A stretch of 64,000 bases of DNA, from assembly GCA_017651265.1 (NCBI GenBank), contig JAGCDO010000010.1:62001-126000 (forward strand). The letters run 5' to 3'. The translations under genes were made by a program, and so were the position numbers. Source of the stretch: Prevotella sp. (lineage in GTDB: Bacteria; Bacteroidota; Bacteroidia; Bacteroidales; Bacteroidaceae). The notes under the pieces were generated by a model. That model did no database searches and was not told the origin of the DNA. It saw nothing but the letters and a program-made list of their open reading frames with translations. This document shows positions 40,482-49,567 of the stretch, piece after piece; within the stretch, counting starts at the first letter, position 1; every line of letters begins with the position of its first letter.

Positions 40482-40540
40482 TTCCCACGTTGGGAACAAA
40501 TTATTCCCAACGTGGGAACAAATCGTTCCCAGCTTGGGAA
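40482..40540. repeat. Three palindromes at 22-bp spacing (TTCCCA-N3-TGGGAA)
   Basis: Palindromes at 40482-40496, 40504-40518 and 40526-40540 have 6-bp perfect arms TTCCCA/TGGGAA and centres CGT, ACG and GCT. Spacers are CAAATTA and CAAATCG. The 22-bp period puts all three on one DNA face. They lie between the phosphorylase stop and the ligase start. Confidence 0.92.
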
Positions 40541-40564
40541 TAAAATCAATATAACTAAGAATCC

Positions 40565-42661
40565 ATGATCAACAAACAACTATTACATCCTGAAAGCATT
40601 GTCATCATCGGTGGTTCAAACAATGTCCATAAGCCCGGTGGTGCCATCGTACGTAACATCATTCAAGGCGGATATAAGGGAACCCTGCGCATTGTCAACC
40701 CCAAGGAAGACGAGGTGCAAGGAATAAAGGTGTTCCACGACGTAAAGGAATTACCGCCCACCGATATGGCCGTGCTCGTTGTCGCAGCCAAGTTCTGTCC
40801 TGATTACGTAGAATACCTTGCCAAGGAAAAGAACGTACGCGCCTTTATCATCATCTCCGCTGGCTTCGGCGAGGAGACAAAGGAAGGGGCGGTTTTGGAA
40901 GAGCAGATCCTCCACTCATGCGAGAAATACGGTGCCGCCCTGATCGGTCCTAACTGTATCGGACTGATGAACGAATGGCACCATAGCGTCTTTACCAAGC
41001 CCATCCCCACCCTCAAACGCGAAGGTGTTGACTTTATCAGCGGATCAGGTGCCACAGCGGTGTTTATCTTAGAGAGTGCCGTGACCAAAGGACTGCCGTT
41101 CAATAGTGTTTGGAGTATCGGTAACGGGAAACAGATTGGTATCGAGGACGTGCTACAGTATATGGACGAGCACTTCGACGCGGAGCACGACTCAAAGGTA
41201 AAGCTCCTGTATATAGAGAATGTGGGCAATCCCGACAAACTTTTGTTCCATGCCAGCTCACTGATCCGCAAGGGCTGTCGCATTGCCGCCATCAAGGCCG
41301 GCTCATCAGAAAGTGGCAGTCGGGCAGCATCCTCCCACACAGGTGCCATCGCCAGTAGTGACTCTGCCGTAGAGGCTCTGTTCCGCAAGGCAGGTATCGT
41401 TCGATGCTTCTCCCGTGAGGAACTGACAACAGTAGGATGTATCTTCACCTTACCGCCTCTCACAGGTAAGAACTTCGCTATCGTTACCCATGCCGGTGGA
41501 CCTGGTGTGATGCTCACTGATGCCTTGTCGAAGGGTGGCATGAACATCCCCAAACTTGAAGGCCCCGCTGCTGATGAACTGAAAGCACAACTTCTGCCTG
41601 GCTCATCGGTTTCCAACCCCATCGACATCCTTGCCACGGGAGCAGGAAAAGAACTTGGCATTGCCATCGATTACTGTGAACAACGCTTCGATGAGATCGA
41701 TGCCATCTTTGTGATTTTTGGTACCCCAGGACTGGTTCAGCTTTATGAGGCATACGATGTGCTTCACCAAAAGATCCTTTCTTGCAAGAAACCCATCTTC
41801 CCCATCCTTCCCAGCGTGCATACGGCTGGACCCGAAGTAGCGGAGTTCCTGAAGAAAGGTCATGTGAACTTCAGTGATGAGGTGACACTGGCCACGGCTC
41901 TTACCCAGATCATGAAGACGCCACCGCCTGCAGCGCCCGAGATAGAGCTCTACGGTGTGGACATTATCAAGATCAGAGAGATTATAGCCGGTATTCCTAA
42001 TAATATCGGTCATTCCGACTCTTCAGGATACCTTCCCCCGGAAACCGTGCACCAGCTATTGGAATGCGCAGGTATTCCCATGGTTCCTGAGAAGGTGAGT
42101 GCCGATATGAAAGAACTAACCACCTTCGCCAACAAGGTGGGTTACCCTGTAGTGGCAAAGGTGGTTGGTCCGGTACATAAGAGTGATGTGGGCGGTGTTG
42201 CCCTGAATATACGCACCCCTGAGCATCTTGCCCTCGAGTTCGAGCGGATGATGAAGATCGAGGGCGCAACCGGTGTGATGGTACAGAAGATGCTCAAGGG
42301 CACCGAGCTCTTCATCGGCGCCAAATACGAGCAACGCTTCGGTCATGTAGTGCTCTGCGGCTTAGGCGGCATCTTCGTGGAGGTGCTAAAGGATGTGTCG
42401 AGCGGTCTTGCTCCACTCTCCTACCCCGAGGCTTACTCCATGATCCGTTCGCTCCGTGCCTACAAGATCATCAAAGGTACACGCGGTCAGCAAGGCATCA
42501 ACGAGCAGCGCTATGCCGAGATTATCGTACGCCTCTCCACCCTTCTTCGTTTTGCCACGGAGATCAAGGAGATGGATATCAACCCATTACTGGCAGACGA
42601 TAAGGATGTGATAGCCGTTGATGCTAGAATCCGGATAGAGAAGAACGATATCAGTTCCTGA
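40565..42661 (+). CDS. ADP-forming acetate/acyl-CoA ligase, fused alpha and beta parts
   Basis: A 698-residue enzyme of the ADP-forming acyl-CoA synthetase family, which makes ATP from acyl-CoA, ADP and phosphate, or the reverse. Domains in order are CoA-binding Rossmann fold (SIVIIGGSNNVHKPGGAIVR), succinyl-CoA-ligase-like domains with GSESGSRAASSHTGAIAS holding the phospho-His, and a C-terminal ATP-grasp domain (YPVVAKVVGPVHKSDVGGV, LFIGAKYEQRFGHVVLCGLG, EMDINPLLA). Its 3' end overlaps the clpB stop region by 11 bp from the opposite strand. The acyl substrate is not known. Confidence 0.92.
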   Translation: MINKQLLHPESIVIIGGSNNVHKPGGAIVRNIIQGGYKGTLRIVNPKEDEVQGIKVFHDVKELPPTDMAVLVVAAKFCPDYVEYLAKEKNVRAFIIISAGFGEETKEGAVLEEQILHSCEKYGAALIGPNCIGLMNEWHHSVFTKPIPTLKREGVDFISGSGATAVFILESAVTKGLPFNSVWSIGNGKQIGIEDVLQYMDEHFDAEHDSKVKLLYIENVGNPDKLLFHASSLIRKGCRIAAIKAGSSESGSRAASSHTGAIASSDSAVEALFRKAGIVRCFSREELTTVGCIFTLPPLTGKNFAIVTHAGGPGVMLTDALSKGGMNIPKLEGPAADELKAQLLPGSSVSNPIDILATGAGKELGIAIDYCEQRFDEIDAIFVIFGTPGLVQLYEAYDVLHQKILSCKKPIFPILPSVHTAGPEVAEFLKKGHVNFSDEVTLATALTQIMKTPPPAAPEIELYGVDIIKIREIIAGIPNNIGHSDSSGYLPPETVHQLLECAGIPMVPEKVSADMKELTTFANKVGYPVVAKVVGPVHKSDVGGVALNIRTPEHLALEFERMMKIEGATGVMVQKMLKGTELFIGAKYEQRFGHVVLCGLGGIFVEVLKDVSSGLAPLSYPEAYSMIRSLRAYKIIKGTRGQQGINEQRYAEIIVRLSTLLRFATEIKEMDINPLLADDKDVIAVDARIRIEKNDISS

Positions 42662-45263
42662 ATACCAGTCCTTCGCCGAAGCTATCGATGATGATAGCTT
42701 TATCACGGTTCACATCACCAGCCAACAGTTTCTTTGAGAGGTCGTTCAGCACATAGTGCTGGATGGCCCTTTTTACTGGTCGTGCACCGAACTCCGGATC
42801 GTAACCCACCTCTGTCAGGAAATCAATGGCTGGCTGTGTCCACTCCAATTGGAGATCCTGCTCCTTCAGCATTCTCTGCACCTGTTTCATCTGCAGCGTC
42901 ACCACATCGGCAATCTCTTGCTGTGTCAGTGGCAGGAACATGATGGTTTCGTCGATACGGTTCAGGAACTCAGGACGGATGGTCTGCTTCAACATCGACA
43001 TCAACTGAGCACGCAAGGATGACAGTTGAGCATCACGATTATTGGTCCCTTCCATCTGTTCAACGGTCTCGCGAATCAGCTGACTACCCAGGTTACTGGT
43101 CATGATAATGATGGTGTTCTTGAAGTTCACCGTACGTCCTTTATTGTCAGTCAGACGACCGTCATCCAACACTTGCAACAGGATGTTGAACACATCGGGA
43201 TGTGCCTTTTCAATCTCGTCGAAGAGTACCACGCTATATGGCTTATGGCGCACGGCCTCTGTGAGCTGACCGCCCTCGTCGTAGCCGATATATCCCGGAG
43301 GTGCACCAATCAATCTACTCACTGTATGCTTCTCCTGATATTCGCTCATATCGATACGTGTCATCATACCCTCGTCGTTGAACAGGTATTCTGCCAAGGC
43401 CTTGGCCAGCTCCGTCTTACCTACACCGGTGGTACCTAAGAAGATGAACGAGGCGATGGGACGTTTCGGATCATGCAAGCCTGCTCTGCTACGGCGCACA
43501 GCATCGCTCACAGCCGTGATAGCCTCATCCTGTCCGATGACACGCTTGTGCAGTTCCTCCTCCAGATGCAGCAGTTTCTCCTTTTCGCTCTGAAGCATGC
43601 GGGTTACGGGGATGCCCGTCCAGCGGCTCACCACCTCAGCGATATCATCAGCCGTCACCTCTTCACGCACCATACCCATACCGTTCTGAGCCGATGCCAG
43701 TTGCTTCTGAATCTGTGCGATATCCTCTTCGAGAGCCTGTAACTTGGAGTAGCGGATCTCGGCCACCCGTTCGTAGTTACCCTCGCGTTCAGCCCTTTCC
43801 GCCTCGAAACGCAGCTGTTCCATCTCCTGCTTATCCTGCTGAATCTTATTCACCAGGTTACGCTCGTTCTCCCATCTGGCACGGAAAGCGTTCTCTTTCT
43901 CGCGAAGCTCGGCAATCTCCTTGTCGAGCTGCCCCAGCTTACTAGTAGAACTAGAATCACTAGTATTACTAGTCTCTCTAGATATCGCAGAGCGTTCAAT
44001 CTCCAACTGCGCCAGCTGACGGGAGATATCATCCAGTTCCTCAGGCACACTGTCGCGTTCCATACGCAACTTGGCAGCAGCCTCATCCATCAGGTCGATG
44101 GCTTTATCCGGCAGGAAACGGTCTGATATATAACGTTCAGAGAGTTTCACTGCAGCGATACAAGCATCATCCTGAATACGCACCTTATGGTGGTTCTCGT
44201 AGCGTTCCTTCAGTCCACGCAGGATACTGATGGCACTGAGTTCATCCGGCTCATCCACCATCACGGTCTGGAACCTACGCTCCAACGCCTTATCCTTCTC
44301 GAAGTATTTCTGATACTCGTTCAGGGTAGTGGCACCAATGCTTCTCAGTTCACCACGTGCCAAAGCAGGCTTCAGAATATTGGCAGCATCCATGGCTCCT
44401 TCACCTGCACCCGCTCCAACCAGTGTATGGATCTCATCGATGAACAGGATTACACGTCCATCACTTTTCGTCACCTCGTTGATGACACTCTTCAGACGTT
44501 CCTCGAACTCTCCTTTATATTTTGCACCGGCCACCAAGGCACCCATATCGAGCGAGAACACCTGCTTGTCCTTCAGGTTCTCGGGTACGTCACCACGTAC
44601 GATACGCTGCGCAAGACCTTCCACAATGGCGGTCTTACCCGTTCCTGGCTCACCGATTAAGATAGGATTGTTCTTGGTACGACGGGAGAGAATCTGCAGG
44701 ATACGTCGAATCTCATCGTCACGACCGATCACGGGGTCAAGCTTTCCTGCTCTAGCCTCCTCCACGAGGTTCTTCGCATACTTGCTCAGACTCTGGAAGT
44801 TCTCGTCACCGCTCATGCTTTGTACCTTCTGTCCCTGACGCAGTTCCTGTACAGCTTTCATCACATCGTTGCTGTTCATGCCCGCATCTTTCAAGATACG
44901 ACTCGCTGTGGAGTTTACCTCCAAGAGCGCCAACAGGATCGGCTCGATGCTCACAAACTCATCACCCAGTTGTTTCGAGTGATCCATTGCCTTCATCATC
45001 ACCTCGTTGGTCTCCCTGCTCAGGTATGGTTCACCCCCCTGTACTCGGGGAAGATGCTGGATCTCATTATCAATCAGTGTACCCACATGAGCAGCATTCA
45101 CCCCCAGCTTCTGGAAGATGAAGTTCACCACGTCCTTTCCTTTCTCCATTACACCTTTCAGCAGATGTACAGGTTCAATGACCTGCTGACCGTTCTGCCG
45201 CGCCGTGTTCACGGCACTTTGTACCGCTTCCTGCGCTTTGATCGTAAAATTCTCTAATGTCAT
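42651..45263 (-). CDS. clpB: ATP-dependent disaggregase chaperone ClpB
   Basis: An 870-residue Hsp104/ClpB that pulls proteins out of aggregates with DnaK. Domains are the N domain (1-145), AAA1 with Walker A GEPGTGKT (about 205) and Walker [10 protein letters not shown], the coiled-coil M domain (about 405-535), AAA2 with [19 protein letters not shown] and [16 protein letters not shown], and the C-terminal sensor part. M-domain residues 428-442 ([15 protein letters not shown]) come from a 9-bp repeat. They lie between two coiled-coil helices where I recall homologues having a short charged turn. AGGAG precedes the ATG. It converges on the ligase gene with an 11-bp overlap. Confidence 0.97.
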   Translation of the reverse strand: MTLENFTIKAQEAVQSAVNTARQNGQQVIEPVHLLKGVMEKGKDVVNFIFQKLGVNAAHVGTLIDNEIQHLPRVQGGEPYLSRETNEVMMKAMDHSKQLGDEFVSIEPILLALLEVNSTASRILKDAGMNSNDVMKAVQELRQGQKVQSMSGDENFQSLSKYAKNLVEEARAGKLDPVIGRDDEIRRILQILSRRTKNNPILIGEPGTGKTAIVEGLAQRIVRGDVPENLKDKQVFSLDMGALVAGAKYKGEFEERLKSVINEVTKSDGRVILFIDEIHTLVGAGAGEGAMDAANILKPALARGELRSIGATTLNEYQKYFEKDKALERRFQTVMVDEPDELSAISILRGLKERYENHHKVRIQDDACIAAVKLSERYISDRFLPDKAIDLMDEAAAKLRMERDSVPEELDDISRQLAQLEIERSAISRETSNTSDSSSTSKLGQLDKEIAELREKENAFRARWENERNLVNKIQQDKQEMEQLRFEAERAEREGNYERVAEIRYSKLQALEEDIAQIQKQLASAQNGMGMVREEVTADDIAEVVSRWTGIPVTRMLQSEKEKLLHLEEELHKRVIGQDEAITAVSDAVRRSRAGLHDPKRPIASFIFLGTTGVGKTELAKALAEYLFNDEGMMTRIDMSEYQEKHTVSRLIGAPPGYIGYDEGGQLTEAVRHKPYSVVLFDEIEKAHPDVFNILLQVLDDGRLTDNKGRTVNFKNTIIIMTSNLGSQLIRETVEQMEGTNNRDAQLSSLRAQLMSMLKQTIRPEFLNRIDETIMFLPLTQQEIADVVTLQMKQVQRMLKEQDLQLEWTQPAIDFLTEVGYDPEFGARPVKRAIQHYVLNDLSKKLLAGDVNRDKAIIIDSFGEGLVFRN
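43938..43985. repeat. 9-bp ACTAGT tandem repeat inside clpB
   Basis: ACTAGT, ACTAGA, ACTAGT, ACTAGT and TCTAGA begin at 43941, 43950, 43959, 43968 and 43977, exactly 9 bp apart, with different three-base spacers. On the coding strand they read as [15 protein letters not shown]. Confidence 0.92.
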
Positions 45264-45351
45264 GATTAGCTCCTTTCTTGTTTTGTTCTAACAACCCACC
45301 ATCAAAACATGTACCGACATACTAAACATGACAAAATGGCACAATACAAAA

Positions 45352-45390
45352 GTCCGCATACTTCGGAATCTCAATCGGAAGTATGCGGAC
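45352..45390 (-). terminator. Terminator of nagB
   Basis: GTCCGCATACTTC (45352-45364) pairs with GAAGTATGCGGAC (45378-45390) in a 13-bp perfect stem with a 13-nt loop. Reading along the minus strand, TTTTGT follows the stem. It lies 26 bp past the nagB stop and before clpB. Confidence 0.8.
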
Positions 45391-45415
45391 GAATGCTAAG
45401 GTGATTGAGGATGGA

Positions 45416-46201
45416 TTACTTACCCTCAATATCCTTGAAGTACTTATAGGTAGCTACCTTCAGCTCATCTGTAGCAGGCTCATCGCAAACGATGATTCCA
45501 TGCTGATGCATCTGCAGGGCACTGATGGTCCACTCATGAGAAACGGCACCTTCAACAGCAGCCTTCAAAGCACGAGCTTTGTGGTGTCCGTTTACCAGGA
45601 TCATCACCTCGCGGGCATCCATCACGGTACCCACACCAACGGTCAGCGCGCTCTTCGGCACCTTGTTCACATCATTGTCGAAGAAACGTGAGTTGGCGAT
45701 GATGGTATCTGTGGTAAGTGTCTTCTGACGGGTACGGGAGGTCAATGAAGAATACGGCTCGTTGAAAGCAATGTGTCCGTCAGGACCGATACCGCCGATG
45801 AACAGGTCGATACCGCCTGCTTCCTTGATCATCTCCTCGTAGTGAGCGCACTCTGCTACCAGATCCTTGGCATTGCCATTCAGGATATGAATATGATCCT
45901 TGGGGATGTCGATATGGTCGAACAGGTTACGAGCCATGAAAGAATGATAGCTTTCAGGATGATCTTCAGCCAAACCTACATACTCGTCCATGTTGAACGT
46001 GATGACGTTCTTGAAGGATACACGTCCTTCCTTGTTGGCTTTCACCAGACAAGCATACATACCCTCAGGAGAAGAACCTGTAGGCAAGCCCAACACAAAA
46101 GGCTTCTCAGCCGTTGGCTGGAAGGCATTAATACGTTCAATGACATGTTCTGCCGCCCACTGCGACATCTTCTGATAATCTTTCTCAATAATTAATCTCA
46201 T
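45416..46201 (-). CDS. nagB: Glucosamine-6-phosphate deaminase
   Basis: A 261-residue isomerase/deaminase that converts glucosamine-6-phosphate into fructose-6-phosphate and ammonia. It shows [13 protein letters not shown] (phosphate loop), NMDEYVGL (catalytic Asp), [13 protein letters not shown] (Asp, His, Glu of the active site) and SRTRQKTLT. Length is the family norm. A strong terminator separates it from clpB. A -7-like TATTTTTG at 46235-46242 is its likely promoter element. Confidence 0.97.
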   Translation of the reverse strand: MRLIIEKDYQKMSQWAAEHVIERINAFQPTAEKPFVLGLPTGSSPEGMYACLVKANKEGRVSFKNVITFNMDEYVGLAEDHPESYHSFMARNLFDHIDIPKDHIHILNGNAKDLVAECAHYEEMIKEAGGIDLFIGGIGPDGHIAFNEPYSSLTSRTRQKTLTTDTIIANSRFFDNDVNKVPKSALTVGVGTVMDAREVMILVNGHHKARALKAAVEGAVSHEWTISALQMHQHGIIVCDEPATDELKVATYKYFKDIEGK

Positions 46202-46250
46202 AAATGTGTTTGTTTAAAGATGAATTTCTGGCTGCAAAAATAATAAAAAA

Positions 46251-46280
46251 ACACGAAAGCATGACTTTCGGTGCGTTTTT
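46251..46280. terminator. Terminator-like hairpin between divergent nagB and hflX
   Basis: CGAAAG and CTTTCG (46254-46259 and 46265-46270) form a stem with further bulged pairing (CA/TG). T runs follow on both strands (GTTTTTT on plus, GTTTTTTT on minus). Neither neighbour ends here, so its role is unclear. Confidence 0.5.
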
Positions 46281-46335
46281 TCTTCTTACATATTATATTT
46301 TTTTGTATCTTTGCAAAATAAACAAATATATTTGA

Positions 46336-47586
46336 ATGAAAGAATTCGTAATATCTGAAGTCAAGGCCGAAACTGCTGTCCTTGTAGGACTGATTACCAA
46401 GGAACAGGATGAAGCCAAGACCAAGGAGTACCTTGACGAACTGGAGTTTCTGGCAGATACTGCAGGGGCAGTGACTGTGAAGCGGTTTACCCAGAAAGTG
46501 GGAGGACCGAACCAGACCACCTATGTGGGTAAGGGTAAGTTAGAAGAGATACGCGACTATATCAAACAGGAGGAAGAGAACGACAGGGAGATTGGTATGG
46601 TGATCTTCGATGATGAGTTGTCACCTCGACAGATACGCAATATAGAGGGTATGCTGCAAGTGAAGATCCTCGACCGCACCTCACTCATCCTCGATATCTT
46701 CGCCATGAGGGCGCAGACTGCCAATGCGAAGAACCAAGTGGAGCTGGCCCAATACCGTTATATGCTTCCCCGACTGCAACGACTATGGACCCACTTGGAA
46801 CGTCAGGGTGGCGGTTCCGGCAGTGGTGGCGGTAAGGGTAGCGTAGGATTACGTGGACCGGGTGAGACCCAGTTGGAGATGGACCGCCGTATCATCCTAC
46901 AGCGTATTACCTTATTGAAGCAACGCTTACAGGATATCGACAAGCAGAAAGCTACACAACGCAAGAACCGCGGACGACTGATCCGTGTGGCACTCGTGGG
47001 CTATACAAACGTTGGGAAAAGTACCCTTATGAACCTGCTCTCGAAGAGTGAGGTGTTCGCTGAGAACAAACTTTTTGCCACTCTCGATACAACCGTTAGG
47101 AAGGTAGTGGTTGAGAACCTGCCCTTCCTGTTGGCCGATACGGTAGGATTCATCCGTAAACTCCCTACCGACCTTGTTGATTCATTCAAGTCAACCCTTG
47201 ATGAGGTGCGCGAAGCCGACTTGCTGCTTCATGTTGTGGACATCTCACACCCGGATTTTGAGGAACAGATCAAGGTAGTGGAGAAAACATTGCAGGAGTT
47301 AGGGGCTGCCGATAAACCCTCTATGATTGTCTTCAATAAGATAGATGCTTATTCATGGGTGGAGAAGGAACCCGATGATTTGACTCCGCCCACCAAGGAG
47401 AATATTACTCTTGATGAGCTTCGCAAGACATGGATGGCCAAGCTCAACGATGCATGTATCTTCATTTCAGCTAAGGAAAAGACGAATATCGAGGAGCTGC
47501 GCGACCGTCTGTACAAGAAGGTAAAAGAGTTGCATGTGCAGAAATACCCCTACAACGATTTCCTTTATGAAACGGAGGAAGAGTAA
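46336..47586 (+). CDS. hflX: GTPase HflX
   Basis: A 416-residue GTPase that binds and splits 50S-containing ribosomes under stress. It has the N-terminal domain with GGPNQTTYVGKGKLEEIRDY, a Gly/Ser-rich linker (QGGGSGSGGGKGSVGLRGPG), and the G domain: Walker A ALVGYTNVGKSTLMN, DTVGFIRKLPT and base recognition NKID. A -7 box TATCTTTG at 46306-46313 precedes it. The DUF4954 gene follows 80 bp downstream. Confidence 0.96.
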   Translation: MKEFVISEVKAETAVLVGLITKEQDEAKTKEYLDELEFLADTAGAVTVKRFTQKVGGPNQTTYVGKGKLEEIRDYIKQEEENDREIGMVIFDDELSPRQIRNIEGMLQVKILDRTSLILDIFAMRAQTANAKNQVELAQYRYMLPRLQRLWTHLERQGGGSGSGGGKGSVGLRGPGETQLEMDRRIILQRITLLKQRLQDIDKQKATQRKNRGRLIRVALVGYTNVGKSTLMNLLSKSEVFAENKLFATLDTTVRKVVVENLPFLLADTVGFIRKLPTDLVDSFKSTLDEVREADLLLHVVDISHPDFEEQIKVVEKTLQELGAADKPSMIVFNKIDAYSWVEKEPDDLTPPTKENITLDELRKTWMAKLNDACIFISAKEKTNIEELRDRLYKKVKELHVQKYPYNDFLYETEEE

Positions 47587-47666
47587 GAATAGTAATAACG
47601 AGTAATTTATTTCTACTAGTAAGTAACAAAAGAGAATAGAAAACAACAACAAACATCAATAAAATT

Positions 47667-49517
47667 ATGGATTATAGATTATTAACCGAAGAAGAGATTG
47701 TCATCCTGGAGAATAATGGATGTACAGCAGAGGACTGGACCGCCATCAACGTGGCAGAAGATTTCCAACCAAATTACATTAAAGATACCAGTTTCTATGG
47801 TGAAGTGAACCTTGGCTTGTTTGAGAAGAACATGGAGGTGACCAAGGGGTTCGTAAAACATACGGGCATTACACGCTCCACCCTGCGTAACGTTACCATC
47901 GGTGACAACTGTCTTATCGAGAACGTGGCAGGATATATCAACAACTATACCATCGGTGATGATTGCTTTATTTCGAATGTGAGCATCATCGAGACTACCG
48001 AGGGAGCTACCTACGGAGAAGGAAACCTGATTTCTGTGCTGAACGAGGCCGGTGATGGTAATGCCATCCTCTTCGGAAACCTGAACAGTCAGTTCGCAGC
48101 CTTTATGGTGAAGCACTTCACTGATAAGAACATCTTGGCAGAGATACGCCGACTGATCAACGAGGATATTGAAAGGAACATGCCGGAACGCGGTATCATC
48201 GGAAATAATGTGAAGATTATCGGCACAAAAGAGATTACCAATACCGTCATCAACGACAACTGCGAGATCAATGGTGCTTCGCGTATCAGCGACTGCTCTA
48301 TCCTGAACGGTCCCAGCGACTCAGTATATATCGGTACGGGCGTAATCTGTGAGAACTCTATCATCTGTAACGGCTCGTCGATTATCAATAGTGTGAAGAT
48401 GCAGGACTGCTTCGTAGGTGAGGCTTGTCATATCGCCAACGGATTCACTGCCTCACAGAGCGTGTTCTTCGCCAATAGCTATATGTCGAACGGTGAGGCT
48501 TGTGCCGCATTCTGCGGTCCGTTCTCTGCTTCGCATCATAAATCAAGTCTGCTCATTGGTGGACAGTTCTCATTCTACAACGCCGGTTCGAACACGAACT
48601 TCTCGAACCACGCCTATAAGATGGGACCCATCCACTATGGTACTCTGGAGCGTGGAACAAAGACCGCCAGTGGTTCCTACGTGCTGATGCCAGCCAAGAT
48701 CGGTGCATTCTCAGTGTGTATGGGTAAGCTGATGCACCACCCCGACACCCGTGATGTGCCGTTCTCTTACCTCATCTCCTATAACGACGATATGTACCTG
48801 GTGCCCGGAAGAAACATCACTACCGTTGGTCTCTACCGCGACATCAAGAAATGGCCAAAGCGCGACATGCGTCAGCAAGGTTGTCAGAAGAGTATTGTGA
48901 ACTTCGACTGGCTCTCGCCCTTCACTGTTGGAGAGATCCTCAGGGGTAAGAAGATCCTGGAGAACCTGCGGGCAGCATCAGGCGACCTGCAGTCGCAGTA
49001 CAACTACCACGACTACGTCATCAATGCTTCCTCTTTGAAGAAAGGTATCAAATATTACGATATCGCCCTCAGACTGTATATGGGTGCCGTACTGAAACGT
49101 GCCAAGAAACACGACTACTTCAGGAAGCCTACTACTAATATCGGTAAAGGGAACTGGATCGACCTGTCAGGACTGCTCCTGCCGGAGAGCGAAGAAGTCA
49201 GACTCATTGAAGACATCAAGAATGGTACACTGGAAACGATACAGGCAGTCATCGACCGCTTCGAGGAGATCAACGACCATTACCGTGAGTACCAGTGGAC
49301 ATGGACGTATGATATGATTCTCAACTACTATGGTCTTGACGAGATTACAGAAGAAGATGCCGAGCGGATCCGTGAGGACTATATCACAGCTCGACGCATA
49401 TGGATCGGTGAGATCCGTAAGGATGCCGAGAAGGAATATGCCATGGGCGACGTGGAGGATGATGTGTTCAGTGACTTCATCGACAAGCTCGACCATGAGA
49501 TTGATTACGAGAACTAA
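47667..49517 (+). CDS. DUF4954 family protein, left-handed beta-helix type
   Basis: A 616-residue protein matching the Bacteroidales DUF4954 family as I recall it. The first 300 residues hold hexapeptide-like turns (IGDNCLIENVAGYINN, NCEINGASRISDCSILNG), typical of left-handed beta-helices in acyl- and nucleotidyl-transferases. A helical C-terminal part follows (YREYQWTWTYDMILNYYGLD). There is no signal peptide, so it is probably cytoplasmic. It might handle sugar nucleotides, by fold only; the reaction is unknown. Confidence 0.85.
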   Translation: MDYRLLTEEEIVILENNGCTAEDWTAINVAEDFQPNYIKDTSFYGEVNLGLFEKNMEVTKGFVKHTGITRSTLRNVTIGDNCLIENVAGYINNYTIGDDCFISNVSIIETTEGATYGEGNLISVLNEAGDGNAILFGNLNSQFAAFMVKHFTDKNILAEIRRLINEDIERNMPERGIIGNNVKIIGTKEITNTVINDNCEINGASRISDCSILNGPSDSVYIGTGVICENSIICNGSSIINSVKMQDCFVGEACHIANGFTASQSVFFANSYMSNGEACAAFCGPFSASHHKSSLLIGGQFSFYNAGSNTNFSNHAYKMGPIHYGTLERGTKTASGSYVLMPAKIGAFSVCMGKLMHHPDTRDVPFSYLISYNDDMYLVPGRNITTVGLYRDIKKWPKRDMRQQGCQKSIVNFDWLSPFTVGEILRGKKILENLRAASGDLQSQYNYHDYVINASSLKKGIKYYDIALRLYMGAVLKRAKKHDYFRKPTTNIGKGNWIDLSGLLLPESEEVRLIEDIKNGTLETIQAVIDRFEEINDHYREYQWTWTYDMILNYYGLDEITEEDAERIREDYITARRIWIGEIRKDAEKEYAMGDVEDDVFSDFIDKLDHEIDYEN

Positions 49518-49567
49518 TAAAGCTGCATAGTCTATCGTCGTATATGACGATCTTAACAACAAACAAT

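Noticed and set aside
46800-46850. Gly/Ser-rich repeat in hflX
   Set aside because: HflX proteins normally carry a Gly-rich linker here; no strict DNA period.
47611-47622. Single ACTAGT between hflX and the DUF4954 gene
   Set aside because: Only one unit in register, so it cannot be called an array.
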